From positions 372,001-436,000 of the forward strand of contig JAIXWW010000009.1 of NCBI GenBank assembly GCA_027491085.1: DNA of 64,000 bases. Direction: 5' to 3'. This document shows positions 43,022-52,700 of the stretch, in pieces (position 1 is the first letter of the stretch; each line of letters starts with the position of its first letter). The DNA comes from Bacteroidota bacterium (GTDB lineage: Bacteria > Bacteroidota > Bacteroidia > UKL13-3). Under the pieces are notes generated by a model. That model was given only the letters and a program-made list of their open reading frames with translations, was not told the DNA's origin and did no database searches. The position numbers and the translations under genes were made by a program.

Positions 43022-44803
43022 ATGGAATTTAAGCTTATAAATAAAATGCATTCTGTTATAGAGTGGATTCAATTTAGGCTTACTAATAAGCAGTTTATTT
43101 TACTTTCCAGCGTATTGGTTGGCTTGTCAGTAGGTTTAGCTGCCATTGTTCTAAAAACAGCAGTACATGCTATTTATCTTGCTTCTACCTACAAAGGGTT
43201 AGGAAACTACAAGTATTTGTTTTTACTTTTTCCATTAATAGGTATTTTATTAACAGTTTTAGTGGTAAAAAATTTGTTAAAGGGTAAGCTAGAAAAAGGA
43301 CTTTCACATATTCATTATGCCATAGCTAAAAAATCAAGTTTGATGCCACAGGAACAAATGTATGCACAAATTGCTACAAGTTCGTTAACAGTTGGGTTAG
43401 GAGGTTCTGCTGGTTTAGAGGCGCCTATAGTACTTACTGGTGCTGCATTTGGAAGTAATTATGCCAAAACCTATAATTTAAGTTTTAGAGAACGAACACT
43501 TTTATTGGCTTGCGGAATTGCAGCTGGTATTGGTGCTACTTTTAATGCTCCAATTGCGGGAGTTTTATTTGCTTTAGAAGTACTTTTGGTGGATATAAGT
43601 ATTTCAGCTTTTACACCTTTAATTATTTCGGCTGCCACAGGTGCACTCATCTCTAAAATTGTATTACAAGATGATATTTTATTGAGCTTTAGCTTACAAA
43701 TGCCATTTAATTATAACAATGTTCCGCAATATATTTTACTAGGTGTTTTTGCTGGATTAATATCTGTTTACCATTCACGTACTTTTTCAAAAATTGAAGG
43801 GTTATTTAGCAAGCGTAAGCAAAAAACGTATCCAAATGTAATAATAGGAGGGCTCTTATTAGCAGGATTAATTTTTGCATTTCCATCCTTATTTGGCGAG
43901 GGTTATCAAAGCATTAAACATCTTGCCTTGCAACAACCTGAAGATATTTTAATAAACAGTTTTTTCGAAAAATTTAGAGGCAATGAAGTGGTTGTTTTGG
44001 TTTTTGTTGGATTACTTATTTTTATTAAATCAATAGCTACAGGATTAACTTTAGGAAGTGGAGGTAATGGAGGTAATTTTGCACCTTCTTTATTTGTAGG
44101 CGCCTATTTAGGTTTTTTCTTTTCAAGGCTTTTAAACATGTTAGGTTTTACCAATTTGCCTGAAAGTAATTTTACCATTGTAGGCATGGCGGGTATTTTA
44201 AGTGGATTGTATCATGCACCTTTAACTGCCATATTTTTAATTGCTGAAATTACCGGAGGCTACACTTTAATGATTCCCTTAATGATTGTATCTTCCATAA
44301 GTTTTGCCATTTCAAAATATTTTGAACCATACTCTATGGATGTAAAAAAACTGGCTTTAAGCGGAAAAGTTTTTACCAACGATAAGGACCAAAACATATT
44401 GGCTACCATCTCCACATCTAATTTAATTGAAATCAATTTTCAGTCTGTTTCAGCTTCGCTTAATCTGGGTGGTTTGGTAAATGTAATAGCACAATCAAAA
44501 CGTAATATTTTCCCAGTTTTAGATAGCAATAACAAGTTATTAGGAATTATTATTTTAGATAATATCAGAGAAATAATTTTTAAAACAGAGCTTTACGAAA
44601 AAATATCAGTTCGCGATTTAATGAATCCTGCACCAGCTGTTATTTCGGCTAACCAAAGTATGGAAAGTGTGATGAAAATTTTTGACGAAACAGGGGCATG
44701 GAATTTACCTGTAGCTGATAATGGCATTTATATTGGCTTTGTTTCTAAATCGAGTATTTTTTCTAGTTATAGGTCAAAAATAAAGGACATAACTATTGAG
44801 TAA
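43022..44803 (+). CDS. ClC-family chloride channel with C-terminal CBS pair
   Basis: A 593-residue membrane protein with ~12 hydrophobic segments. The ion-path motifs are GSAGLEAP (the gating Glu is present), FNAPIAGVLFALEV and GSGGNGGNFAPSLFVGA. Two CBS domains follow in the last ~130 residues (NIFPVLDSNNKLLGIIIL, VRDLMNPAPAV). Where the E. coli antiporter has the internal proton glutamate (FIIEE), this protein has FALEV, with Val at that place, as in channel-type ClCs. Chloride conductance without proton coupling is therefore likely; that is inference from one residue. Confidence 0.88.
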   Translation: MEFKLINKMHSVIEWIQFRLTNKQFILLSSVLVGLSVGLAAIVLKTAVHAIYLASTYKGLGNYKYLFLLFPLIGILLTVLVVKNLLKGKLEKGLSHIHYAIAKKSSLMPQEQMYAQIATSSLTVGLGGSAGLEAPIVLTGAAFGSNYAKTYNLSFRERTLLLACGIAAGIGATFNAPIAGVLFALEVLLVDISISAFTPLIISAATGALISKIVLQDDILLSFSLQMPFNYNNVPQYILLGVFAGLISVYHSRTFSKIEGLFSKRKQKTYPNVIIGGLLLAGLIFAFPSLFGEGYQSIKHLALQQPEDILINSFFEKFRGNEVVVLVFVGLLIFIKSIATGLTLGSGGNGGNFAPSLFVGAYLGFFFSRLLNMLGFTNLPESNFTIVGMAGILSGLYHAPLTAIFLIAEITGGYTLMIPLMIVSSISFAISKYFEPYSMDVKKLALSGKVFTNDKDQNILATISTSNLIEINFQSVSASLNLGGLVNVIAQSKRNIFPVLDSNNKLLGIIILDNIREIIFKTELYEKISVRDLMNPAPAVISANQSMESVMKIFDETGAWNLPVADNGIYIGFVSKSSIFSSYRSKIKDITIE

Positions 44804-44838
44804 AAATGGTAAAATAAAGTTGATGTTTCTGCTTTTGA

Positions 44839-44869
44839 AATTGGTACTCCAAAATATGCAATTGGTACT
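44839..44869 (+). promoter_or_regulatory. Direct repeat AATTGGTACT x2, candidate LytTR-regulator binding site
   Basis: Two identical 10-base copies start 21 bases apart (44839 and 44860), two helical turns, about 35 bases upstream of a weak -7-like CATCTTTG (44900-44907). LytTR regulators bind ~9-base direct repeats at this spacing, and a LytTR gene lies 1.6 kb downstream in the same cluster. Confidence 0.45.
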
Positions 44870-44940
44870 TTTACACTCAATAAACAAGTACTATAGTAAC
44901 ATCTTTGTATTGTTAATAAAAACCACTAACAACACAAAAC

Positions 44941-45333
44941 ATGAAAACAACATTCTTAACCATCGCTTTTTTAACTTTAGTAAGTTCAATTATTTCAGCT
45001 AAAAACCCAACTAATATTGAAGACCAAAATGGGGTTACCAAAAATACGGCTACATTTAGTACCAAAACCATGGTTGCTACTGTAAAGTATGATGACGCTA
45101 ATTTGTTAACCCTTAGTTTAAATAAAACTAGCAGAGAAAAGGTTAAATTAAGCATTAGCAAAAATGGTATTGTTATTTTTTCTGATTCTTACACCTCAAT
45201 GGAAGAATTCAATAAAGGATATGATTTAAGCGAATTGCCAAAAGGAAAATACATTATTGTGATTACGCAAGGCAATCAAAAATTTGAAAAACAAATTGAA
45301 AAAACATTTGATGGTGTTTTAGAAATAGAATAA
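44941..45333 (+). CDS. Small secreted Ig-like protein (DUF3244-like)
   Basis: A 130-residue exported protein: a signal peptide (FLTIAFLTLVSSIISAK), then a ~85-residue beta-sandwich-like domain. Typical strands are LLTLSLNKTSREKVKLSIS, IVIFSDSYTS, YDLSELPKGKYIIVIT and QKFEKQIEKTF. The pattern resembles DUF3244 and the small T9SS-type Ig modules of Bacteroidota; the label is tentative and function unknown. It sits between a candidate LytTR site and the sensor kinase, so it may be a target of that system. Confidence 0.6.
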   Translation: MKTTFLTIAFLTLVSSIISAKNPTNIEDQNGVTKNTATFSTKTMVATVKYDDANLLTLSLNKTSREKVKLSISKNGIVIFSDSYTSMEEFNKGYDLSELPKGKYIIVITQGNQKFEKQIEKTFDGVLEIE

Positions 45334-45344
45334 CTATTATTGAC

Positions 45345-45357
45345 CTATCACTGATAG
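45345..45357. promoter_or_regulatory. Perfect palindrome CTATCACTGATAG
   Basis: A 13-base perfect palindrome 40 bases upstream of the sensor kinase ATG. Its sequence is one base from the core of the TetR operator (CTATCAGTGATAG). No tetR-like gene is in the window, so this may be a site for another TetR-family regulator or a small hairpin in the leader. Confidence 0.3.
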
Positions 45358-45397
45358 ACTAGTAAAATCACATTTAATAAAAAAGGATTCAACCCAA

Positions 45398-46501
45398 ATG
45401 ACTTGGAAAAATATAGATAAAGCGGAAAGATGGAGAACTTTTTTAAGTTTGATTGCCTTTACGTTTATTTATAATTTAACACAAGCATTACGCGGTTATC
45501 CATTTTTTTTTGATGATTTACTCAAACGTCTATTTTTTGATTGGTTAAGTTTTTTGCTAGCTTATTCTTTTGCATTTCAGCTTAAAAATTGGCTAAATAC
45601 TTTTTACGATTGGAACGATAATCCTAAAAAACGGTTTATTGTTGAATCAATCACAAAAGTGAGTATAGCGGCAGGAACCATTATTTTGCTAACCATTGTT
45701 TTTAGTTTTGTATTTATATTGTTAACAATTAATGGCACCAGCAATCCTTATTCTAATAACACATTGGGTTTGGTACTTTATAGGATTTTTGGCAACTATA
45801 CTTTTGTAAGTTATTTTGATATTTTTATAAAATTTATAGTATTAATATTTGTAATCGAACTCACGGTAGTGGTTGATTTTAGTACTTACTTAATTCAAAA
45901 ATGGAACAGTTCAAAAATAGAAAAAGAGGCTTTTGAAAAAGAAAAAGCTCAATTTAGTTTGGAACTTTTAAGAACTCAAATTAATCCCCATTTTTTATTC
46001 AATAATTTAAATACACTTTCATCGCTTATTTACATTAACCAAGATAAAGCGGCTGATTTCTTACGCAAACTTTCGGGCGTTTACAGGAATATTTTGGAAT
46101 ACCGCGATAAGGAAAGCATAACTTTAAACGAAGAATTACACTTTTACGAAACTTATTCTGATTTGCTTCAAGTAAGGTTTATGGATATGTTATTTTTTGA
46201 CCTACAAATTGATGATAGTTTAAGGCAGAAAAAAATAATTCCACTTACACTTCAAATGCTTATTGAAAATGCTATAAAACACAATATTGTTAGTAGCGGT
46301 AAACCGTTAACCATTAGCATTAAAACTTTAGGAAACACTTTAGAAGTGAGCAATAATTTACAAGTTAAAGAAACCAAAGAATACTCAAGCGGATTAGGCT
46401 TGGTTATGATTAGCAACCGATACGAATATTTAAGCGATAGAAAAATTGCTATTGAAAAAACGGATAAAATTTTCAAGGTTTCGGTGCCATTAATTGATTA
46501 A
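45398..46501 (+). CDS. LytS-type sensor histidine kinase
   Basis: A 367-residue membrane kinase. Four hydrophobic segments fill residues 15-160, followed by the His_kinase motif (LRTQINPHFLFNNLNTLSS, His198) and a HATPase region (QMLIENAIKHNI, SGLGLVMISNRY). It has no large sensor domain, so the signal is read in or by the membrane. The response-regulator gene starts three bases after its stop, so the two are one unit. Confidence 0.9.
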   Translation: MTWKNIDKAERWRTFLSLIAFTFIYNLTQALRGYPFFFDDLLKRLFFDWLSFLLAYSFAFQLKNWLNTFYDWNDNPKKRFIVESITKVSIAAGTIILLTIVFSFVFILLTINGTSNPYSNNTLGLVLYRIFGNYTFVSYFDIFIKFIVLIFVIELTVVVDFSTYLIQKWNSSKIEKEAFEKEKAQFSLELLRTQINPHFLFNNLNTLSSLIYINQDKAADFLRKLSGVYRNILEYRDKESITLNEELHFYETYSDLLQVRFMDMLFFDLQIDDSLRQKKIIPLTLQMLIENAIKHNIVSSGKPLTISIKTLGNTLEVSNNLQVKETKEYSSGLGLVMISNRYEYLSDRKIAIEKTDKIFKVSVPLID

Positions 46502-46504
46502 AAA

Positions 46505-47263
46505 ATGAAAGTAGTAATAATTGAAGACGAGCCATTTGCTAGGCTTGAACTAAAACGTATTTTAAAAAACATCAACACTAATATTACTGTTGTCAAAGAA
46601 ATTGACAGCGTTCAAGATGCAGTAGAATGGCTTTCAGATAATCAAAATTTTGATTTGATTTTTTTAGATATTCAATTAGCCGATGGCTTGAGTTTTGAAA
46701 TATTTGATCATGTAAAAATTACAATACCTGTTATATTTACTACTGCTTTCGATGAGTATGCCATCAAAGCATTTCAACTCAATAGCATTGATTATTTGCT
46801 AAAACCCATTGAAGAAAAAGCATTGATTAATGCATTTTCAAAACTTGAAAATTTAAAAAATGTATTAACCAACCAAGCCATTGATACCCATAAATTAAAA
46901 GAACTTTTTCAACCAAATAAAACCTATAAAACACGCTTTTTAACAAAAATTGGCGATCAATACAAATTTATACCAGTAGCCGATGTGGCCTACTTTTATG
47001 CCGATAGAAATACCATTTATTTGGTAAACCATCAAAACCAAAAAAGTATTGTTGATTTCAGATTGGATGAATTAGAAAGTCAACTTGACCCTAAAAACTT
47101 TTTTAGAGCAACACGTAGTCATATTATTTCAATTCAATCAATAAAAAAAGTACACAAACACTTTAATAGCCGATTATTAATAGAACTCAACCCCAAAACA
47201 GAGGAAGAAGTATTGGTTAGCCGTGTTAAAGTTGATGAATTTTTAAGTTGGATTGATTCATAA
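46505..47263 (+). CDS. LytTR-family response regulator
   Basis: A 252-residue regulator. The receiver domain (1-120) has Asp55 as phospho-acceptor (LIFLDIQLADG) and the Thr and Lys of the active site (FTTAFDEYA, YLLKP). The LytTR DNA-binding domain (~150-250) has FIPVADVAYFYADRNTIYLV, RSHIISIQSIKKVHKHFN and VLVSRVKVDEFL. It should bind direct repeats such as the one at 44839. It follows the kinase gene directly and its stop lies 10 bases before the next ATG. Confidence 0.92.
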   Translation: MKVVIIEDEPFARLELKRILKNINTNITVVKEIDSVQDAVEWLSDNQNFDLIFLDIQLADGLSFEIFDHVKITIPVIFTTAFDEYAIKAFQLNSIDYLLKPIEEKALINAFSKLENLKNVLTNQAIDTHKLKELFQPNKTYKTRFLTKIGDQYKFIPVADVAYFYADRNTIYLVNHQNQKSIVDFRLDELESQLDPKNFFRATRSHIISIQSIKKVHKHFNSRLLIELNPKTEEEVLVSRVKVDEFLSWIDS

Positions 47264-47273
47264 CATTATTAAA

Positions 47274-49031
47274 ATGAATAAGAAATATCCATTTGTAATT
47301 GCTTTTTTTATAATGCTTGCAGCAATAGTTAGTTGCACGCAAAAAAAGGTATTTATCACGTCCTTACCTCCAAATACGCCAAAAGGTGCACAAATATTTG
47401 TGGCCGGAAACTTTAACAATTGGAACCCTGGCGACCCCAATTATTTGTTGAAATACGATTCAGAAACTGAAAAATATTGGGCAGCATTGCCAGCAGGTTT
47501 TGGCAAAATTGAATATAAATTTACACGTGGCGATTGGACAACATCAGAAACTGACAGTTGTGGTGCTGAATTTGGAAATAGAACTTTTACCACCACCGAT
47601 ACTGATGATTGGATAGCAAACAGCATAGCAAGTTGGCACGATTTGGAGCCAGCCAATTGCTCTAAACTGGTTTTGGTAATTGATTCCATTCCTGAAAATT
47701 CGCCTAAAAATGCCCCCATATTTTTAATTGGAAATATCAACGATTGGACTTGTGCCAAGCCAAGTTCTAAATTTACTAAAGCCAATAATGGTAAATATTA
47801 TTTAACCGTATTTAGGCAGCGCAATAACCTTGAATATAAAATAAACCGAGGTTTTAACGAAACAGTGGAAGCCAATGAATTTGGTAAAGAAGTTGATATA
47901 AGAACATTAGATTTTGGTAAAAAAGATACCGTTCATATCAATATAAAAGCTTGGCTTGATTTGCCTTTAAAAAACCATACCAAACATACTTTTATAATTA
48001 ATAATGTTCCAATTAATACACCTAAAAATGCACCTATATTTTTGGTTGGCGATTTTAACGGTTGGAACCCATACGACAAAAACTTGCAATTTACTAAACT
48101 CAGCAATGGTAAATACGCATTAACCATAGCATTTAAGGATAAAAAAACACATCAATTTAAAATTACGCGTGGAGGCTGGGACTTTGAAGAAGCCGATGCT
48201 GCCTATAATCCACTAAACAATAGAAAAGTTGATTTAACTAAAAACGATACCTCTTTTATTACTATTGAAAGATGGTTTGATAAAAATCCAAAGTATATGG
48301 AGCGCATCGAAAAAAGAGCATCTGCACTCGAAATTTTATTGCCTGGAATTACCGAATTAATTAAACCGGAACCAAAAGAAATTCCTGAAAAAATTAACAT
48401 CAGCGATAAATCAAGAAAGATTACTTTTATTATAAATGTTCCAAATTATACAAGTAATTATGATAAGATATTTCTAGCAGGCGATTTTAATCATTGGAAT
48501 GCTAACGATGACCGATATATTTTCAGAAAAATAGCTCCCTTTAAATACGTTTATACCTTAAGACTAAAAGATAACAATGCCCACGAATTTAAAATAGTAA
48601 ATGGCGATTGGGACAATGAAGAAGCCAATTACAGGGCGGAAAGAATGAATAATAGGCGCTTTGAATGTTGCAATACACTAGACACATTTTATTTAAAAAT
48701 AATCAATTGGTATAATTACAACCCAAAACGAAAATTGGTATTTATTATTGATAAATTGCCAACCGACAGCAAGGAGCCAATTTACCTAACGGGCGATTTT
48801 AATAACTGGAATGCAAAAGATGAACAATTCAGGTTTTTAAATTCAAACGATAACAAGCGCATTTTATACCTTCATAATTTCGATAAAAATTACAATTATT
48901 TTAAAATAACCAAAGGCAGCTGGGATACTGAGTTTATTGATAGAAAAGGCAATAATTACCCTAATTTGCCATTTAATACCTATATAAAAAACGATACCAT
49001 CCGCTTCGATATTTATAATTGGAAAAATTAA
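47274..49031 (+). CDS. Lipoprotein with five AMPK/CBM48-like carbohydrate-binding domains
   Basis: From the ATG at 47274 this is a 585-residue lipoprotein (AFFIMLAAIVSC, lipobox). Five tandem ~100-residue domains each have the GDFNxWN core: AGNFNNWNPGD, IGNINDWT, VGDFNGWNPYD, AGDFNHWNAND and TGDFNNWNAKD. Each also has FKITRGxWDxxE-type strands (e.g. KFTRGDWTTSE, FKIVNGDWDNEE). These are E-set, glycogen-binding AMPK-like domains. A ~40-residue linker separates domains 3 and 4. No catalytic domain is present, so it should bind alpha-glucan or act as a scaffold at the cell surface. The upstream TTG (47253) overlaps the regulator gene and is not needed. It is co-transcribed with the kinase and regulator. 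Confidence 0.85.
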   Translation: MNKKYPFVIAFFIMLAAIVSCTQKKVFITSLPPNTPKGAQIFVAGNFNNWNPGDPNYLLKYDSETEKYWAALPAGFGKIEYKFTRGDWTTSETDSCGAEFGNRTFTTTDTDDWIANSIASWHDLEPANCSKLVLVIDSIPENSPKNAPIFLIGNINDWTCAKPSSKFTKANNGKYYLTVFRQRNNLEYKINRGFNETVEANEFGKEVDIRTLDFGKKDTVHINIKAWLDLPLKNHTKHTFIINNVPINTPKNAPIFLVGDFNGWNPYDKNLQFTKLSNGKYALTIAFKDKKTHQFKITRGGWDFEEADAAYNPLNNRKVDLTKNDTSFITIERWFDKNPKYMERIEKRASALEILLPGITELIKPEPKEIPEKINISDKSRKITFIINVPNYTSNYDKIFLAGDFNHWNANDDRYIFRKIAPFKYVYTLRLKDNNAHEFKIVNGDWDNEEANYRAERMNNRRFECCNTLDTFYLKIINWYNYNPKRKLVFIIDKLPTDSKEPIYLTGDFNNWNAKDEQFRFLNSNDNKRILYLHNFDKNYNYFKITKGSWDTEFIDRKGNNYPNLPFNTYIKNDTIRFDIYNWKN

Positions 49032-49084
49032 TACTTGGAAAGTTAGGTAAGATTAATTTAGTTTGATTTTACTATACTATTTGA

Positions 49085-49678
49085 ATGAAAATAAAACTAC
49101 CTATACTAATTACTTTTAGTTTTTTTGCACTATTAAGTTACCAAAACAACTCCACAAATATAGAAGAAGAAGAAGGGGCTGAAGCCGCCTCAATTCAAGA
49201 TACAATAATTGAAGAAAACGCTGTAGCACCAGTAGATGAAATAAACGAAGAAGATGCAGCATTTGTAAAGGAATATGCCACCTCTAAGTACCTAGGAATT
49301 TATGGCTTTGACTTTAGTAACAAATTAGAAGGCAATCAAGGTTCTTTGCTTATATATCCTGAATCTGATACAAGTGTTTTATTCCATATCGAAGTTTGTA
49401 TTGGTGCTCCTTCGTTCAACCTAGGATATACTGCAGGAAGACTTATTGTTAAAAACGACAGTGCTTTATACCAACCAGCCGAATTCGAGTCAACATGTAA
49501 AATTATGTTCTACTTTGAAGAAAATGAAATAAAACTAGCAACTGCAAGTGGCTTTGGTGAATGTGGCTTTGGCATGAACGTTTATGCTGATGCAACCTAT
49601 AAATTAGTAAAAAAGGTTACACCCAAATATTACAATAATGGTGAAAGCACCAATTACAATTTCAGAGATTTTAAATGA
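49085..49678 (+). CDS. Secreted acidic protein, unknown function
   Basis: A 197-residue exported protein. A signal peptide (ILITFSFFALLSY) is followed by a strongly acidic region (residues 25-65: EEEEGAEAA, EENAVAPVDEINEED). A compact beta-rich domain follows, with cysteines in EVCIGAP, ESTCKIMFYF and GFGECGFGMN. No family was recognised. It follows the CBM48 lipoprotein by 53 bases and may be part of the same transcript. Confidence 0.6.
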   Translation: MKIKLPILITFSFFALLSYQNNSTNIEEEEGAEAASIQDTIIEENAVAPVDEINEEDAAFVKEYATSKYLGIYGFDFSNKLEGNQGSLLIYPESDTSVLFHIEVCIGAPSFNLGYTAGRLIVKNDSALYQPAEFESTCKIMFYFEENEIKLATASGFGECGFGMNVYADATYKLVKKVTPKYYNNGESTNYNFRDFK

Positions 49679-49799
49679 TGAAATTAAATGCTAATTTGGC
49701 AAACAGGTTCTGTTTTTTGAACGTAATTTATAACTATCTTTAGAGTTAACGGATTTAAACTCTAGCTTAAAACTTCCAACCACTAGCCTGCAAAGTTAC

Positions 49800-52700
49800 C
49801 TATGGCCTCATGCTAAAAATGCCCTTACTACTATTCATATCCAAAATTGGATAATCACCAAAGTCTACCGAGGCATCACCATTAAGGTCGTTTGAATCAT
49901 AATCTAACACACTATTTTGGCTAGCTATATCTAATAATGGGTAATCACCAAAATCAATTGACCCATCCTGATTAATATCTCCACTGTAAATAGCAAATTT
50001 TGAATTACCCATATCCAACAGGTTATCTCCGAAAGCTTGAGAAATACTTGAACTAAAATTGTAACTTGTAGAAGCAGCAATAGAAATTGGAAGTGCACTC
50101 CATGTTTCGATAGAATTACGGTGCTTAATTACTAGGTAGTAACTATTACCTATAATACTAGCTGGAAATACAATATTTGCTGTACCTGCAGTGCTTAAAG
50201 TGCCTTTGGCCGAAAATGCTAAATTGTATGGCGAAGTGGTATTATGAAGTTCAACTTCAATTGTATCGGCAATGTTACTAGGTGTTATTCCATTAGCTGC
50301 AAAAGGTGAAGCATTCATGGTATTGCTTCCTACATACAAACCTTCAATAAATGCTGTAATGTTGAGTTGTGCTGAACCTGCTGCCCTTGTTATAGTTATG
50401 GTGTATGTCTTAATCGTTGTTCCATCTTGTGCTGTAACCCTCACATCAATGGTGTTTGAACCTACATTCAGGGACAATGAAGAAGAAGCTGTGCCACTTG
50501 ATACACTGGCATAAGAACCTCCATTCACCCTTACTTGGATATTGGCATTTGCCTCAGATTTTGTTGGAGTGACCGTAATACTTGAAATAGAATTGACAAC
50601 ACTAGCTGTATAGGAAATAGTTGACGAACTAAAACTAGGTGAAAGCGTTCCATTGCTCAAACCAAGTGCGGATAAATTTGAATTATTAGAATAGACAGTG
50701 AAGCTTGAATTATTGCCAGTGCTTAAATTTGTAGTGCAATTTGATGCATTTCGTATTGAGCTTATCACCACATTTGTTGAACCACTATTGGTTAATGTCG
50801 ATGTAGAAAAAGTTCCAGAATTGGATGACATTGTTATTGAACTTGTATTTCCTGTAGCTGAATTTGCCCCAGTTAAATTATACGTTATGGTATAGGTTCC
50901 TACTGCAAGACTTGTTGAAGAGATTGTCACAGTTGAAGAACTTCCCATAGCTACATTTGAGGCTAAAATACCCAAATTAGATACATTAGGCAATGCATTC
51001 ATGCTCACTGATGGGGTGTTGGTCATTTGTTGACCACATGAACTGGTAATGTTAGTTGCTAATACATTAAATGTAGTGGCACTTGACAAATTACCTGTTG
51101 GCAAATTAAGACTCCCTCCATTACCTGCAATGCCAGAACCAATATTAACATTACCGGTATTATTTCGAAGCTGGTATCGCTCTGTAGCTAATGAATTAGC
51201 CACAACAATATTTGTTGATGAGCCATTGCAAATAGAACTTACTGAAGCCGTAACAGTTTTGTTTGTTGGTAATGGGTTAATGGTGATGGTGGCAGAAGAG
51301 CCCGTAAAGCCCGTTGTTCTTGTACAATTGGCATCAGCTACCGAAACTAAAGTGTAATTAGTAGTACTTGTAACAGGTGATGTAAATACATTAAATGCAG
51401 TGCCACTTGAAACATTTGATACGGTTCTATTGGCAACACCATCATTATAAATAAGAGTAAAAGGTGCCGTACCCGTAGTGCTTGTAAATGTCAACTGTCC
51501 TGCACCTGTTACACAAAAGGGTCCATTTGCAGTTAAACTTCCTTGTGGTGATGCTAAATAATTTACAGTCACATCCGCAAAACTATTGCATGTGCCATTG
51601 GTAATAGTCCACCTGAAAACATAAGTACCAGACACACTCACCGAAGCTGTTGAATTTCCTGATGAAATAGCACTAAAACTAACAGTACCTGGACCTGATA
51701 ATTTACTCCAAGTTCCTGTTCCATTTATGGGTGTATTACCGCCTAAAGCATTAGAAATTAAACTTCCACAAATGCTTTGAGTAGCGCCAACAATAGCTAC
51801 CTCAGGATTATTATCATACACCACACTTCTTATTCTAAAATCATTGTGTGCCACCCAAGACGAACCATTGAAATAGGATGATCTTGCTGAAGAGGATAAA
51901 GATTCAAAGCCTATTCCCCATGTGTCGGTGGCTCCAGGAACAAGCACAACAAAATAATCAGTACCACTTGTAACTGATATACCAAGGGAACTGACATCAT
52001 AATAATTCCAAGAAAATTTTGATATGCTTGATGGTGTGACACTCATGCTACCAAGCAATGTGCCGGGAATGCCAGCACTGTTGGTTCTAATTTCAATGCT
52101 AAAACTTGTAGTGGGAATAGCTGTACTAGTTTTGAAATATACACCACCTAATTTTCCATTAGCGGTTGGTGTAAATCTTGTTGCAGCTTTTTTAGAACCT
52201 AAATTCAATGTGCTATTACTAGCCCCTGCTGTTGATGAATCATAGCTATATGTAATGCGACTTAACGATTGACAAAACAACAAAGAAGCTGCAGCTTTGT
52301 AAACATCTATTTTGCCACTTCCCCATGTATTATTTGAACTGGCTCCAGTAAATACATCTTTAGTGGCGGTATTGGCAATTGCATTCTTTAACTCAGTAAA
52401 GGTAGCGGTATTTTTTGCTTGAAGTAAAAGAGCCACACAACCTGTTACCTCTGGTGTTGCCATACTTGTACCTTGAATGGCGTGGTACAATCCACTAACC
52501 AATAAGCTAACAGATGAAGCTGCTACACCAGCATTAGAAGACAAACAAGAACCAACTCGTTCGCCATTAGCTGTTATATTTGGCTTTTGCACATTATCTC
52601 TTCTTGGGCCTCTCGAGCTAAAAGAAGAAATATTATCTTGGATGGCACTGCTGGTATAATATCCTCCAGGTGCAGTTGAAGAAACAGAATACCAATCGAG

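Noticed and set aside
47253..47273. TTG start of the CBM48 lipoprotein overlapping the regulator gene
   Set aside because: The lipoprotein signal begins at the ATG at 47274, which removes the overlap.
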